From Hoeflea marina (GTDB taxonomy: Bacteria > Pseudomonadota > Alphaproteobacteria > Rhizobiales > Rhizobiaceae): 64,000 bases of DNA. Below the pieces are notes generated by a model that saw only the letters and a list, made by a program, of their open reading frames with translations, did not search any database and had not been told where the DNA came from. Both the position numbers and the translations under genes were made by a program. Numbering within the stretch: the first letter of the stretch is position 1; each line of letters opens with the position of its first letter. Of this stretch, positions 53,520-63,067 are shown piece after piece. The stretch covers positions 534,130 through 598,129 of the forward strand of contig NZ_QGTR01000001.1 in NCBI RefSeq assembly GCF_003182275.1, in the 5' to 3' direction.

Positions 53520-54409
53520 GGCCGGGACCGGGCATGTTCGCATTCATGCGGGCGGTCCTCCGGGTGGGCCTGTTCGTCGCCGCGGCCCTGGCGCTCGCAT
53601 CCCAGGCGCGGGCCGGCGAGGCCCCTGCCCGCATCATCGCCATCGGCGGCTCGGTGACCGAGATCGTCTATGCGCTCGGCGGTCAGGAGCGGCTGGTGGC
53701 GCGCGACACCACCAGCACGTTCCCGCCCGAGGCCTTGGATCTGCCGGATGTGGGCTACATCCGGGCGCTGTCGGCCGAGGGGGTCATCGGCCTCGCGCCG
53801 GACCTGATCATCGCGCTCGAAGGCGCCGGTCCGCCGGAAGTGATGGCGGTCATCCGCGAATCCGGAATTGCGCTGGCGGAAATCCCCGACGGCTACGACG
53901 CGGCGGCGATCTCCACCAAGATCCGGGCCGTCGGCCGGGCGCTCGGCCTGGAGGCAAAGGCCGAGATCCTCGCCTGCACGGTCGATGCCGCCATCGCCAG
54001 GGCGGCCGGCGCGGCGGCTTCGGCGGACCGGCCGCGGGCGCTGTTCATCCTGTCGATGCAGGGCGGGCGGATCATGGCGGCGGGCGCCGACACCCATGCG
54101 GACGGCATCATCCGGCTGGCCGGCGGCGACAATGTGATGGCCGGGATCAGCGGATACAAGCCGGTGAGCGACGAGGCGGTGATGGCCGCCGCTCCCGATG
54201 TCGTGGTGATGATGGATCGCACCGGTGACCACGCCATCAGCGACGAGATGCTGTTCGCCCACCCGGCGCTGAGCTCCTCGCCCGCCGCCTCAGCCCATGC
54301 GGTCGTGCGGCTCGACGGCATGAAGCTTCTGGGTTTTGGCCCGCGCACCGCGGAGGCCATCGCGGAATTGAGCGACAAGATGCGGCTCGCCGCGCGGGTG
54401 GCCAACTGA
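53516..54409 (+). CDS. hmuT: Heme ABC transporter substrate-binding protein HmuT
   Basis: A 297-residue periplasmic heme-binding protein. Signal peptide near residues 11-34 (RAVLRVGLFVAAALALASQA). The mature start RIIAIGGSVTEIVYALGGQE and the later DLIIALEGAGPPEVMAVIRE are typical of cluster-A binding proteins, which hold heme between two lobes joined by one helix. The ATG at 53516 overlaps the hmuS stop and suits the signal peptide. Confidence 0.93.
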   Translation: MRPGPGMFAFMRAVLRVGLFVAAALALASQARAGEAPARIIAIGGSVTEIVYALGGQERLVARDTTSTFPPEALDLPDVGYIRALSAEGVIGLAPDLIIALEGAGPPEVMAVIRESGIALAEIPDGYDAAAISTKIRAVGRALGLEAKAEILACTVDAAIARAAGAAASADRPRALFILSMQGGRIMAAGADTHADGIIRLAGGDNVMAGISGYKPVSDEAVMAAAPDVVVMMDRTGDHAISDEMLFAHPALSSSPAASAHAVVRLDGMKLLGFGPRTAEAIAELSDKMRLAARVAN

Positions 54410-54410
54410 G

Positions 54411-55511
54411 ATGTCGATGGCGTCCTTCACCCTGCCGGCTTTGCGCCGGCGGTCCACCGCCGCCGCGGGTGACCGGTCGGCCCGGGCCCGCCTGACCATC
54501 GGGCTGCTGGTGCTGCTGCTCGCCGCCACGGCGGCCGTCTGCCTTGCCCAGGGCGCTTCGGAGGCCTCGCTGCGGGCGGTGATGCTCGGATGGGCCGGCA
54601 TCGGCGATCCTGCCTCGGTCAAGGCCAGCGACAGGCTGGTGATCGAGGCCATCCGGCTGCCGCGCGTCGTCCTCGGCATGCTGATCGGCGCCGCTTTGGC
54701 GGTTTCCGGCGCGCTGATGCAGGGACTGTTCCGCAATCCGCTGGCCGATCCCGGCATCGTCGGCGTGTCCGGCGGCGCCGGGCTGGCGGCGGCTTGCGCC
54801 ATCGTGCTCGGCTCCGGCGTCCTCGCCCCGGCCATGGCGGTGGCCGGGCTGTTCGCCCTGCCGCTGGCGGCCTTTGCCGGCGGGCTGGCAAGCACCATGC
54901 TGCTCTACCGCATCGCCACCCGCCAGGGCCGGACCTCCGTGGCCACCATGCTGCTGGCCGGCATCGCCATGGCGGCCTTTGCCGGCGCCGGCACCGGCAT
55001 CCTGGTGTTCATGGCCGATGACGCGCAACTGCGCGACCTCACCTTCTGGAACATGGGATCGCTCGCCGGCGCCACCTGGCCGAAGGTGATCTCGATCGCC
55101 CCGCCGATCCTGCTGGTGCTGGTCTCGATGCGGTTTCTCGCGCGCGGACTCAACGCCCTCGCCCTCGGCGAGGGCCCCGCCCGGCACGTGGGAATTCCCG
55201 TCGAGCGGCTCAAGCAGACGGCCATTGTCGCCGTGGCGCTGGCCACCGGCGCATCGGTGGCGGTCGCCGGCACCATCGGCTTTGTCGGCATTGTCGTGCC
55301 CCACCTGCTGCGGCTTTCCATCGGCCCGGACAACCGCTACCTGCTGCCGGCCTCGGCACTGCTCGGCGCCAGCCTGCTGCTGGCCGCCGATGCCGTCAGC
55401 CGCACCATCGTTGCGCCGGCCGAACTGCCGATCGGCATCGTCACCGCCGTCATCGGCGCCCCCTTCTTTCTCTGGATCCTGATGCGCAAGCGCGGGATGC
55501 TCGATCTGTGA
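54411..55511 (+). CDS. hmuU: Heme ABC transporter permease HmuU
   Basis: A 366-residue FecCD-type permease, with about ten membrane segments, beginning after a cytosolic N-terminus. The signature RLPRVVLGMLIGAALAVSGA followed by MQGLFRNPLADPGIVGVSGG is the FecCD pattern, and GTIGFVGIVVPHLLR the coupling-helix region that contacts the ATPase. It follows hmuT by one base and overlaps hmuV. Confidence 0.95.
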   Translation: MSMASFTLPALRRRSTAAAGDRSARARLTIGLLVLLLAATAAVCLAQGASEASLRAVMLGWAGIGDPASVKASDRLVIEAIRLPRVVLGMLIGAALAVSGALMQGLFRNPLADPGIVGVSGGAGLAAACAIVLGSGVLAPAMAVAGLFALPLAAFAGGLASTMLLYRIATRQGRTSVATMLLAGIAMAAFAGAGTGILVFMADDAQLRDLTFWNMGSLAGATWPKVISIAPPILLVLVSMRFLARGLNALALGEGPARHVGIPVERLKQTAIVAVALATGASVAVAGTIGFVGIVVPHLLRLSIGPDNRYLLPASALLGASLLLAADAVSRTIVAPAELPIGIVTAVIGAPFFLWILMRKRGMLDL

Positions 55512-56317
55512 CGGACACGGCCATGCGGGTAGTCGCAAAATCCCTTTCGGTCGCGCTGGGCGGCCGGACCATCCTTGCCGATGTCGATCTGGTCGCCGAG
55601 GCAGGCGCGGTGACCGTCGTCGCCGGCCCCAACGGTTCGGGCAAGACGACGATGCTGCGCGCCCTCTGCGGCGACATCGCCTATGCCGGCAAGGCGTTCA
55701 TCAACGGCAATCCGGTGGCCGACCTTCCGCCCTGGCGGCTGGCGGAGCTGCGCGCCGTGCTGCCGCAGGACACGGCCCTCGCCTTTCCGTTCACCGTGGG
55801 CGAGGTGGTGCGCATCGGGCTCAGGGATGCCGCCGTGCTGTCTTTCACCCAGGCAGCCGACCGGGTGGGAGAGGCGCTGCGCAAGGTCGATCTCGCCGGG
55901 TTTTCCGAGCGCATGTACCAGGAGCTTTCGGGCGGCGAGCGCCAGCGGGTGCAACTGGCCCGGGTGCTCTGCCAGATCTGGCAGCCGCGCCTTCCCGATG
56001 GACCGCGCTGGCTCTTCCTTGACGAGCCGGTCTCCAGCCTCGACATCCGCCACCAGCTGGCGATCATGGCGCTGGCGCGTGATTTCGCCGACCGGGGCGG
56101 CGGCGTCATTGCCGTCATGCATGATCTCAATCTGTCCGCCATGTTTGCCGACCGGATCGTGCTGCTGCGCGACGGCGGCATGGAGGCGGCCGGAGAGCCC
56201 GCCGCGACGCTCACCGATCGGGTGCTGGAAAAGGTCTATGGCTGCCCGCTGCGCGTCGGCGCGGTCCCGGCCGACAGTCTGTTCGTCCTGCCGCAATCGG
56301 TGGCCCGCCGGGTCTGA
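55508..56317 (+). CDS. hmuV: Heme ABC transporter ATP-binding protein HmuV
   Basis: A 269-residue ATPase. Walker A GPNGSGKTTML, the Q-loop LPQDTALAFPFTV, the signature ELSGGERQRVQLARVL and Walker B WLFLDEPVSSLDI are all present. The start codon is GTG at 55508 in overlap with hmuU (GTGA). It is the last gene of the hemP-hmuSTUV operon and converges on the GntR gene with 15 bp between. Confidence 0.95.
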   Translation: MTDTAMRVVAKSLSVALGGRTILADVDLVAEAGAVTVVAGPNGSGKTTMLRALCGDIAYAGKAFINGNPVADLPPWRLAELRAVLPQDTALAFPFTVGEVVRIGLRDAAVLSFTQAADRVGEALRKVDLAGFSERMYQELSGGERQRVQLARVLCQIWQPRLPDGPRWLFLDEPVSSLDIRHQLAIMALARDFADRGGGVIAVMHDLNLSAMFADRIVLLRDGGMEAAGEPAATLTDRVLEKVYGCPLRVGAVPADSLFVLPQSVARRV

Positions 56318-56332
56318 CGGTTTGGCGCGCCT

Positions 56333-57067
56333 TCAGGTCTTCGAGCCCGGATCGCCGGAGAAGACGGCGGCCAGCGTCGGTTCGGCGGCCGGCCGCTCCA
56401 CCAGGTCGAGGCCTGAATGCAGGTCGACGATGTGGCTCTTCATCACCTCCTCGGCGGCGAAGGGATCGCGCGCGGCAAATGCCTTCATCAGCGCCTCGTG
56501 AGAATGGCTCTCGCAGGTGGTGTCCGGTCGGCGCCAGTAGAGCGCTATGATCAGCGACGAGCGCGAGATCAGCGGCCGCATGATCTGCGTCAGCACCTGC
56601 TGGTTGGCGACCTCGGCGATGGCGAGGTGAAAGGCGCCCGACAGCGACAGCGCCTGCCCCTTGTTGCCGGAGTGCACCGCGCTGTGCTCGTTCTCGATGT
56701 GCGCGCGCAGCATCGTCAGGTCGTCATCGCTCATGGCGCGTGCCGCCATGCGGGCGATGCGCGGCTCGATCAGCGCGCGGGCCTCGAACACGTCGTGCGC
56801 CTCGCGGATGCTCGGCCGCGAGACGAAGGCGCCGCGGTTTCGCTCGATGGTCACCAGGCCGCTGTGGGCGAGCGCCTGCAGCGCGCTGCGCGCCACCGTG
56901 CGGCTCGCGCCGAAGGTCTCGCCGACCTCGTCCTCGTTCAATTTCATGCCCGGCAGGATCCGGTGCTCGAGGATCGCCATTTCCAGCTGCCGGCAGATCT
57001 CCAGCGCCCGCCCAGGCGGCAGCGAGAACGCGCCCTGCTGGTCTTGCGGTTGGTCGATCAGCGCCAT
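56333..57067 (-). CDS. GntR family transcriptional regulator, FCD domain
   Basis: A 244-residue regulator. The winged helix-turn-helix (LNEDEVGETFGASRTVARSA then LQALAHSGLVTIERNRGAF) is followed by an FCD ligand-binding domain (ARALIEPRIARMAARAM, then FHLAIAEVANQQVL and SHSHEALMKAFAARD, with metal-ligand histidines). It reads away from a polyamine-type ABC operon that it most likely controls. The ATG at 57067 is preferred; the frame is open to a TTG at 57151. Confidence 0.88.
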   Translation of the reverse strand: MALIDQPQDQQGAFSLPPGRALEICRQLEMAILEHRILPGMKLNEDEVGETFGASRTVARSALQALAHSGLVTIERNRGAFVSRPSIREAHDVFEARALIEPRIARMAARAMSDDDLTMLRAHIENEHSAVHSGNKGQALSLSGAFHLAIAEVANQQVLTQIMRPLISRSSLIIALYWRRPDTTCESHSHEALMKAFAARDPFAAEEVMKSHIVDLHSGLDLVERPAAEPTLAAVFSGDPGSKT

Positions 57068-57141
57068 GGGGAGATCCGTTTCGATGCCTGTTTTCCGAGA
57101 GCCATGACTACGCCCGCTTTGTCCATCAATCAAGCTCAGGA

Positions 57142-57174
57142 TCGTATACAATCCTTGTGCATTGCGTATCCAAT
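57142..57174. promoter_or_regulatory. Operator-like palindromes between gntR and the ABC operon
   Basis: TCGTATACAAT (57142-57152) contains the palindrome GTATAC, and ATTGCGTATCCAAT (57161-57174) is an inverted repeat (ATTG and CAAT around CGTATC). FCD-type GntR proteins commonly bind TNGTA-like palindromes in such divergent regions. The spacing of about 20 bp suggests two dimers on one face of the helix. The remaining intergenic DNA (to 57310) is A/T-richer and likely holds the promoters. Confidence 0.4.
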
Positions 57175-57310
57175 GTGCCCGTTAATTGGGCACGATACAA
57201 GCGCGCATCTGCATATCCGGAAAATAATCCAGTTATTTCATAACTCTAATGGGCGGCACGGAATTGGCACGTCGATTGCATTCTCCCTTTTAGATAACCG
57301 GGAGACGGCC

Positions 57311-58297
57311 ATGTCGAGGCAAAATGCCCTGGAGCTCGCGCAGCTCACCAAGAAATACGGCGAGACCATTGCGGTTGACGGGATCAACCAGCTGATCGCC
57401 AGCGGCACCTATACCTGCCTGCTCGGCCCGTCGGGCTGCGGCAAGTCCTCGACGCTGCGGATGATTGCCGGCCATGAAACGGTGTCCTCCGGCGACATCG
57501 TTCTTGCCGGCACCAACATCACCGACCTGCCCCCTGCCCGGCGCGGCACCGCGATGATGTTCCAGAACTATGCGCTGTTTCCGCATCTCAGCGTCATCGA
57601 CAATGTTGCCTTCAGCCTGAAGATGAAGGGCATCGCCCGCGACGAGCGCCGCGCCCAGGCGCGCACACTGCTCGAGCTCGTCGACATGGCGAGCTACGGC
57701 GACCGGCTGCCGGCGCAGCTGTCGGGCGGCCAGCAGCAGCGCATCGCGCTCGCCCGCGCGCTGATCACCTCGCCGCAGATCCTGCTGCTCGACGAGCCGC
57801 TCTCGGCGCTCGACCCGTTCCTCAGGCTCAGGATGCGCTCCGAGTTGAAGCGCCTGCAATTGAGCCTCGGCATCTCCTTCATCCATGTCACCCACAGCCA
57901 GGACGAGGCGATGGCGCTCGCCGACCAGATCATCGTCATGAATGGCGGCCGCATCGAGCAGGCCGGCACCCCGCACGAGATCTTCGACGCGCCGCGCACC
58001 GAATTCGTCGCCCGCTTCATGGGCGGCCACAACATCATCGCGCTCGACGGCGCCAAATACGCCGTCCGCGCCGACCGCATCAGCCTGGCGAGCGTACCGC
58101 TGGCCGCCGGCCGCGACGCGGTGGTCAAGGCGATCGAATACCTCGGCACCACCGTCAATGTCAGCCTCGACATGGAGGGCGCGCCGGAGATAACCGCCAC
58201 CGTCAGCGACTCGGCGTTCTTCGCCGCACCGTTCGAGGCGGGCCAGTCCGTATCCGTCGCCTGGCAGCGGGCGGATGCCCATGAACTTGCGGCGTGA
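57311..58297 (+). CDS. ABC transporter ATP-binding protein (polyamine/Fe-type)
   Basis: A 328-residue importer ATPase of the PotA class: Walker A GPSGCGKSSTLR, Q-loop MFQNYALFPHLSV, signature QLSGGQQQRIALARAL, Walker B LLLDEPLSALDP, then a C-terminal TOBE-like domain. The ATG at 57311 follows GGGAGA at 57300-57305; the frame is open far upstream across the gntR gene but that part is not coding. It heads an operon with a binding protein and two permeases. Confidence 0.93.
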   Translation: MSRQNALELAQLTKKYGETIAVDGINQLIASGTYTCLLGPSGCGKSSTLRMIAGHETVSSGDIVLAGTNITDLPPARRGTAMMFQNYALFPHLSVIDNVAFSLKMKGIARDERRAQARTLLELVDMASYGDRLPAQLSGGQQQRIALARALITSPQILLLDEPLSALDPFLRLRMRSELKRLQLSLGISFIHVTHSQDEAMALADQIIVMNGGRIEQAGTPHEIFDAPRTEFVARFMGGHNIIALDGAKYAVRADRISLASVPLAAGRDAVVKAIEYLGTTVNVSLDMEGAPEITATVSDSAFFAAPFEAGQSVSVAWQRADAHELAA

Positions 58298-58355
58298 GCT
58301 GCAACAGCCGGCCGGGTCACGCCGGCTCCAACCAGAAGAAACAGGAGTGGGAACT

Positions 58356-59648
58356 ATGACGATCAGCAAGGAAAACAAAGGCCTGAGCCGCCGTTCGGTG
58401 CTCAGGGGCGCAGCCGCCGCTGTTGGCGCCGCCGCCGGCTCGGGGGTCATCACCGGCTTTCCGACCATCTGGGCGCAGAACATCAAGAACGTCACCCTGC
58501 GCCAGTTCGGCACCGGCGTGTCCAACCTCAATGACGTCGCCACCAAGGTGAAGGAGGATCTCGGCTTCACGCTGGAAATGACGGCGCTCGATTCCGACTC
58601 CGTTACCCAGCGCGCCGCCACCCAGCCCAAGAGCTTCGACATCGCCGACATCGAATACTGGATCTGCAAGAAGGTCTGGCCGACCGGCAACCTGCAGGCG
58701 ATGGACACCTCGAAGATCAAGTATTTCGACCAGATCTCGCCGATCTTCACCACCGGCAAGCTGACGCCGGAGAGCGTCGTGGCGCAAGGGACAGCGCCGA
58801 GCACGGTGGGCTTCGTCGATGGCGCCGACGGCACCAAGTTCGCCGATGAGGTGACCCGCTGGATGACGCTGATCCCGACCATCTACAATGCCGACACGCT
58901 CGGCATCCGCCCCGATCTCATCGGCCGCCCGATCGAAAGCTGGGCCGAGCTGCTCAATCCCGAATTCAAGGGCAAGGCCTCGATCCTCGACATCTCCTCG
59001 ATCGGCATCATGGACATGGCCATGGTCTGCGAAGCCATGGGCGCCATCCAGTATGGCGACAAGGGCAACATGACCAGGGAGGAGATCGACAAGACAATCG
59101 GCATATTCACCGAGGCCAAGAAGGCGGGCCAGTTCCGCGCCTTCTGGAAGTCCTTCGATGAATCCGTCAACCTGATGGCCTCGGGCGAAGTGGTGATCCA
59201 GTCGATGTGGTCGCCGGCAATCACGGCCGTCAAGTCCAAGGGCATCCCCTGCGTCTACCAGCCGCTCAAGGAAGGCTATCGCTCCTGGGGCGGCGGTCTC
59301 GGTCTGTCGAAGAACCTCTCGGGCATCGAACTCGACGCCGCCTATGAATACATCAACTGGTATCTCTCCGGCTGGGTCGGCGGCTACCTGATGCGCCAGG
59401 GCTACTACTCCGCCGTGCCCGAGACCTCGAAGGAATTCATGTCCGAGAACGAGTGGGGCTACTGGTACGAGGGCAAGCCGGCGACCGCAGAAATCGTCTC
59501 GCCCACCGGCGACGTGCTCGGCAAGGCCGGCGATGTCCGCGACGGCGGCTCCTACGACGAACGCATGGGCAAGGTCGCCTGCTGGAACGCCGTCATGGAC
59601 GAGAACCAGTACATGGTCCGCAAGTGGAACGAGTTCATCGCCGCATGA
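58356..59648 (+). CDS. ABC transporter substrate-binding protein, Tat-exported
   Basis: A 430-residue extracellular solute-binding protein of the PotD type. The N-terminus LSRRSVLRGAAAAVGAAAG is a twin-arginine (Tat) signal, so the protein probably folds before export. The mature part has the two-lobe binding-protein pattern (FDIADIEYWICKKVW, then IPTIYNADTLGIRPD and a late VIQSMWSPAITAV). Ligand unknown; a polyamine-like or amino-acid-derived solute is inferred from the family. CAGGAGTGG lies before the ATG at 58356. Confidence 0.9.
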   Translation: MTISKENKGLSRRSVLRGAAAAVGAAAGSGVITGFPTIWAQNIKNVTLRQFGTGVSNLNDVATKVKEDLGFTLEMTALDSDSVTQRAATQPKSFDIADIEYWICKKVWPTGNLQAMDTSKIKYFDQISPIFTTGKLTPESVVAQGTAPSTVGFVDGADGTKFADEVTRWMTLIPTIYNADTLGIRPDLIGRPIESWAELLNPEFKGKASILDISSIGIMDMAMVCEAMGAIQYGDKGNMTREEIDKTIGIFTEAKKAGQFRAFWKSFDESVNLMASGEVVIQSMWSPAITAVKSKGIPCVYQPLKEGYRSWGGGLGLSKNLSGIELDAAYEYINWYLSGWVGGYLMRQGYYSAVPETSKEFMSENEWGYWYEGKPATAEIVSPTGDVLGKAGDVRDGGSYDERMGKVACWNAVMDENQYMVRKWNEFIAA

Positions 59649-60583
59649 GCGTGATCCCGACCAGCGCATCCGGGGCGAAAGCCCCGGATCTTCCGCTCGC
59701 CGCTTCGGCCAGGTACCGGCTTGTCCGCAAGGCGCGCGATGGCGAACGCGCGAGCTGGCTCCTGTCGAGCCCGCTCGTCCTCGTGCTCGGCATCTTCCTA
59801 GTGCTGCCGATCCTCATGATCGTCGTCGTCAGCTTCTGGGGCGCCACCGAATTCTCGATCTATCCGGCCTTCGAGTTCGACAATTACCAATTCCTCTTTG
59901 GCTCCGCCGTCACCTATCAGGTGTTCTTCAAGACGTTCGTCTTCGCCGCCATCACCTGGGTGTTCACGCTGGCGATCGGCTTTACGGTCGCCTATTTCCT
60001 CGCCTTCCATGTCCGCAGCCTGACCTGGCAGATCGCGCTGTTCCTGCTCTGCACCATTCCGTTCTGGACCTCGAACATCATCCGGATGATCTCCTGGGTG
60101 CCGTTCCTGGGGCGCAACGGCATCGCCAATTCGGCGCTTCTGCAGATGGGGCTGATCGACCAGCCGCTGGAATGGCTCTTGTTCTCGGATTTCGCCGTGG
60201 TGCTGGCCTTCGTCCATCTCTACACTTTGTTCATGGTGGTGCCGATCTTCAACACCATGATGCGCATCGACAAGTCGCTGGTCGAAGCCGCGCGCGACGC
60301 CGGCGCCAGCGGGCTGCAGATCCTCACCAATGTCATCATCCCGCTCGCCAAGCCCGGCATCATGATCGGCTCGATCTTCGTCGTCACCCTGGTGATGGGC
60401 GATTTCATCACCGTGCGCTTCATGTCCGGCTCGCAATCGGCCAATGTCGGGCGGCTGATTTCCAACGACATCGCGCTTCTGCAATATCCCTCGGCCGCAG
60501 CCACCGCCGTGGTGCTGCTCGCCATGGTGCTGATCATGATCGCCATCATGCTGCGCTTCGTCGACATCCGGAAGGAACTCTGA
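59645..60583 (+). CDS. ABC transporter permease (PotB-like)
   Basis: A 312-residue inner-membrane protein with six membrane segments (for example SSPLVLVLGIFLVLPILMIV) and the coupling loop EAARDAGASGLQILTNVIIP, the EAA motif of binding-protein-dependent permeases. The ATG at 59645 overlaps the binding-protein stop (ATGA), which fixes the start inside a longer open frame. Confidence 0.93.
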   Translation: MSVIPTSASGAKAPDLPLAASARYRLVRKARDGERASWLLSSPLVLVLGIFLVLPILMIVVVSFWGATEFSIYPAFEFDNYQFLFGSAVTYQVFFKTFVFAAITWVFTLAIGFTVAYFLAFHVRSLTWQIALFLLCTIPFWTSNIIRMISWVPFLGRNGIANSALLQMGLIDQPLEWLLFSDFAVVLAFVHLYTLFMVVPIFNTMMRIDKSLVEAARDAGASGLQILTNVIIPLAKPGIMIGSIFVVTLVMGDFITVRFMSGSQSANVGRLISNDIALLQYPSAAATAVVLLAMVLIMIAIMLRFVDIRKEL

Positions 60584-61422
60584 TGGAACCGCGGTCGCGA
60601 TCCTTCTACCTGCTTGGCGCCTTTTTCGCGCTCTTCATCCTCTTCCTTTACGGCCCGACGATCACCATCGGCATCCTGTCGTTCCAGGGGCCCGGCGGCG
60701 GCCTCACCTTCCCCATGCGCGGCGTCTCTCTCAACTGGTACCGGGAACTGTTCCAGCAGCAGGCAGTCGGTGACATCTGGGGAGCGTTCTTTCGCTCGCT
60801 GGTGCTCGGCCTGATGGTCATGGTCACCACGGTGGTGGTCTCGGTGATGGGCGGGCTCGCCTTCCGGCGAAAGTTCCGCGGCTCGACGCCGCTGTTCTAT
60901 CTCATCATCACCAGCCTGACGATTCCGTCGATCCTGGTCTCGCTCGGCATCGGCCTGATCTTCAGCCAGTCCGGGCTCGACGTGCACTGGGCCACCTCCG
61001 GCTTCGGCGCGCAGCTGACCTGGACCCTGCCCTTCGGGCTGCTGATCATGTTCGCCGTCTTCAACCGCTTCGACAAATCCTACGAGGAGGCGGCGCGCGA
61101 TCTCGGCGCCACGCCGTGGCAGACATTGCAGCATGTGGTGCTGCCGATCATCGGCCCGAGCCTGATCGGGGTGGCGCTGTTCGGCTTCACGCTGTCCTAT
61201 GACGAGTTCGCCCGCACGCTGCTGACGGCCGGCTCCTACAACACGCTGCCGCTCGAAATCTTCGGCATGACCACCAATGTCACCTCACCGGTTCTCTATG
61301 CGCTCGGCACCATGACGACGCTGTTTTCCTTCATCATCATCGGCGTCTTCCTGCTGATCGCCAGGATCAGCCAGTCCCGGCGCGCGGCGATGGGATCCGA
61401 CGCAGGCAAGGGTCTGGTGTAG
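60583..61422 (+). CDS. ABC transporter permease (PotC-like)
   Basis: A 279-residue permease with six membrane segments. The N-terminal helix is FFALFILFLYGPTITIGIL and the EAA loop is EEAARDLGATPWQTLQHVVL. It pairs with the upstream permease to form the channel. The ATG at 60583 overlaps the upstream stop (TGATG). Confidence 0.93.
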   Translation: MEPRSRSFYLLGAFFALFILFLYGPTITIGILSFQGPGGGLTFPMRGVSLNWYRELFQQQAVGDIWGAFFRSLVLGLMVMVTTVVVSVMGGLAFRRKFRGSTPLFYLIITSLTIPSILVSLGIGLIFSQSGLDVHWATSGFGAQLTWTLPFGLLIMFAVFNRFDKSYEEAARDLGATPWQTLQHVVLPIIGPSLIGVALFGFTLSYDEFARTLLTAGSYNTLPLEIFGMTTNVTSPVLYALGTMTTLFSFIIIGVFLLIARISQSRRAAMGSDAGKGLV

Positions 61423-61426
61423 CTCC

Positions 61427-62128
61427 ATGCACATCCTCGTCATCAATCCCAATTCGACCGCGTCGATGACCCGGTCGATCGAAACCGCGGCCCGCCTCGC
61501 CGCCCGCCCGGGTACCCAAATCACCGCCATCAACCCCACCGACACGCCGGCCTCGATCCAGGGCCCCGAAGACGGGCTCGCCACCCTCCCCGGCCTGTTC
61601 TCGCTGTTCGAAAGCGCTGTCATGGCGCCCGGCGGCTACGACGCCTGCGTCATTGCCTGTTTCGACGACACCGGCTTGATGGAATTGCGCCGCCGCGCCG
61701 CCATCCCGGTCATTGGCATCGGCGAGGCCGCATTCCAGATGGCGATGCTCCTCGGGCAACGCTTCTCCGTCGTCACCACACTGTCGGTGTCGATCCCGGT
61801 GATCGAGGACAATCTCCGGGCCTATGGCTATGCCTCCCGCTGCATCCGGGTCCGTGCCTCGGAGGTGCCGGTGCTGGCGCTCGAATCCGATGCGGAAGCC
61901 TCCGCCGATGCGATCGCGGCGGAAATCGGCCGCGCCATGCGGGAAGACCGGCCCGACGCCATCGTGCTCGGCTGCGCCGGCATGGCCGGTCTTGCCGAAC
62001 GCATGTCCGACGCCTATCGTCTGCCGGTGATCGACGGCGTCGCCGCCGCCATCGCGCTCGCCGAAGCCACGGTGACGACAGGCAACGCCCGCCGGCTCAA
62101 ATCCGGCCTGGCACTGGTACCGGCATGA
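61427..62128 (+). CDS. Aspartate/glutamate/hydantoin racemase family protein
   Basis: A 233-residue protein with MHILVINPNSTASMTRSIE at the start, and the two catalytic cysteines of the family in ACFDDTGLMELRR and LGCAGMAGLAERM. HyuE-type enzymes racemise 5-substituted hydantoins. It starts 4 bp after the transporter operon, so the transported solute may be a hydantoin or related amide that this enzyme processes. It overlaps the GNAT gene by 4 bases. Confidence 0.9.
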   Translation: MHILVINPNSTASMTRSIETAARLAARPGTQITAINPTDTPASIQGPEDGLATLPGLFSLFESAVMAPGGYDACVIACFDDTGLMELRRRAAIPVIGIGEAAFQMAMLLGQRFSVVTTLSVSIPVIEDNLRAYGYASRCIRVRASEVPVLALESDAEASADAIAAEIGRAMREDRPDAIVLGCAGMAGLAERMSDAYRLPVIDGVAAAIALAEATVTTGNARRLKSGLALVPA

Positions 62129-62985
62129 CCGACATGCGCATCCGCCCGGCGGCTCTCGCCGAATTCTCGACAGCCATCGACTGGGCCGCCAGCGAGGGCT
62201 GGAATCCCGGCCTCGACGACCTTGCCGCCTTTCACGCCACCGATCCCGACGGCTTTCTCATGGGCTTCATCGATGACGAGCCGGTCGCCGCGATCTCGGT
62301 CGTGCGCTACTCACCCGATTTCGGCTTTCTCGGCTTCTACATCGTCCGCCCGGACCATCGCGGCACGGGCGCCGGGCTGAGGCTGTGGAACGCCGGCATG
62401 GCGCGCCTCGAGGGCTCCACCGTGGGCCTCGATGGTGTCGTCGCCCAGCAGGAGAACTACCGCAAGAGCGGCTTCGTGCTCGACGGCCGCAACATTCGCC
62501 ACACCGGCGTGCCCCAATTGGTAGACGCGGCGCCCTCCGGACTGTGTATGCGCTCCGTCGAACCCTTCGACATCCCTGCACTTGCCGATTTTGACCGCAC
62601 CCGTTTCGGCGCGGCGCGCGACAGCTTCCTGCGGCGGTGGCTGCTGCCTGATGCCCCGAACTCGCGCCAGGCGCTGATGGTCATCGCCGATAAAGGGCCG
62701 ATCGGCTTCGGCGCCATGCGGCGCTGCCGCAAGGGCTACAAGATCGGTCCGCTGTTTGCGCAGGGGCTGGAACCTGCGCGTGCGCTTTTCCAGGGACTCT
62801 GCGCACTCGTTCCGGCGGGCAGCGAAGTGACGCTTGATACGCCGGAAGACAATGTGCCGGCGGTGCAGCTGGCCCGCGAGGCAGGCCTCGCCCCGGTGTT
62901 CGAAACCGCCCGCATGTACAAGGGCAGGCCGCCTGAAATCGACCGTCCGTCGGTGTTCGGCATCACCAGCTTCGAGCTGGGGTGA
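62125..62985 (+). CDS. GNAT family N-acetyltransferase
   Basis: A 286-residue protein. The acetyl-CoA-binding motif lies at FYIVRPDHRGTGAGLRLWNA (residues about 72-91) and the end of the first domain is marked by YRKSGFVLDGRN. The C-terminal half is a second, weaker GNAT-like fold (DTPEDNVPAVQLAREAGLAP), as in two-domain family members. Substrate unknown. It ends the transporter operon. Confidence 0.88.
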   Translation: MTDMRIRPAALAEFSTAIDWAASEGWNPGLDDLAAFHATDPDGFLMGFIDDEPVAAISVVRYSPDFGFLGFYIVRPDHRGTGAGLRLWNAGMARLEGSTVGLDGVVAQQENYRKSGFVLDGRNIRHTGVPQLVDAAPSGLCMRSVEPFDIPALADFDRTRFGAARDSFLRRWLLPDAPNSRQALMVIADKGPIGFGAMRRCRKGYKIGPLFAQGLEPARALFQGLCALVPAGSEVTLDTPEDNVPAVQLAREAGLAPVFETARMYKGRPPEIDRPSVFGITSFELG

Positions 62986-62990
62986 ACCCG

Positions 62991-63001
62991 CCCCCCCCCC
63001 C
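62991..63001. repeat. Homopolymer C tract
   Basis: Eleven C in a row, four bases after the GNAT stop codon (stop at 62983-62985). Long G/C runs can vary by slippage, but this one is in non-coding DNA upstream of the efflux gene, and could also be a sequencing or assembly artefact. Confidence 0.7.
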
Positions 63002-63067
63002 GGCAACCGGCAAGCTGCCGCAATTGAGCCGCACGGTTCGACATGTTGCCGACAGGAAGTCAGCCTT

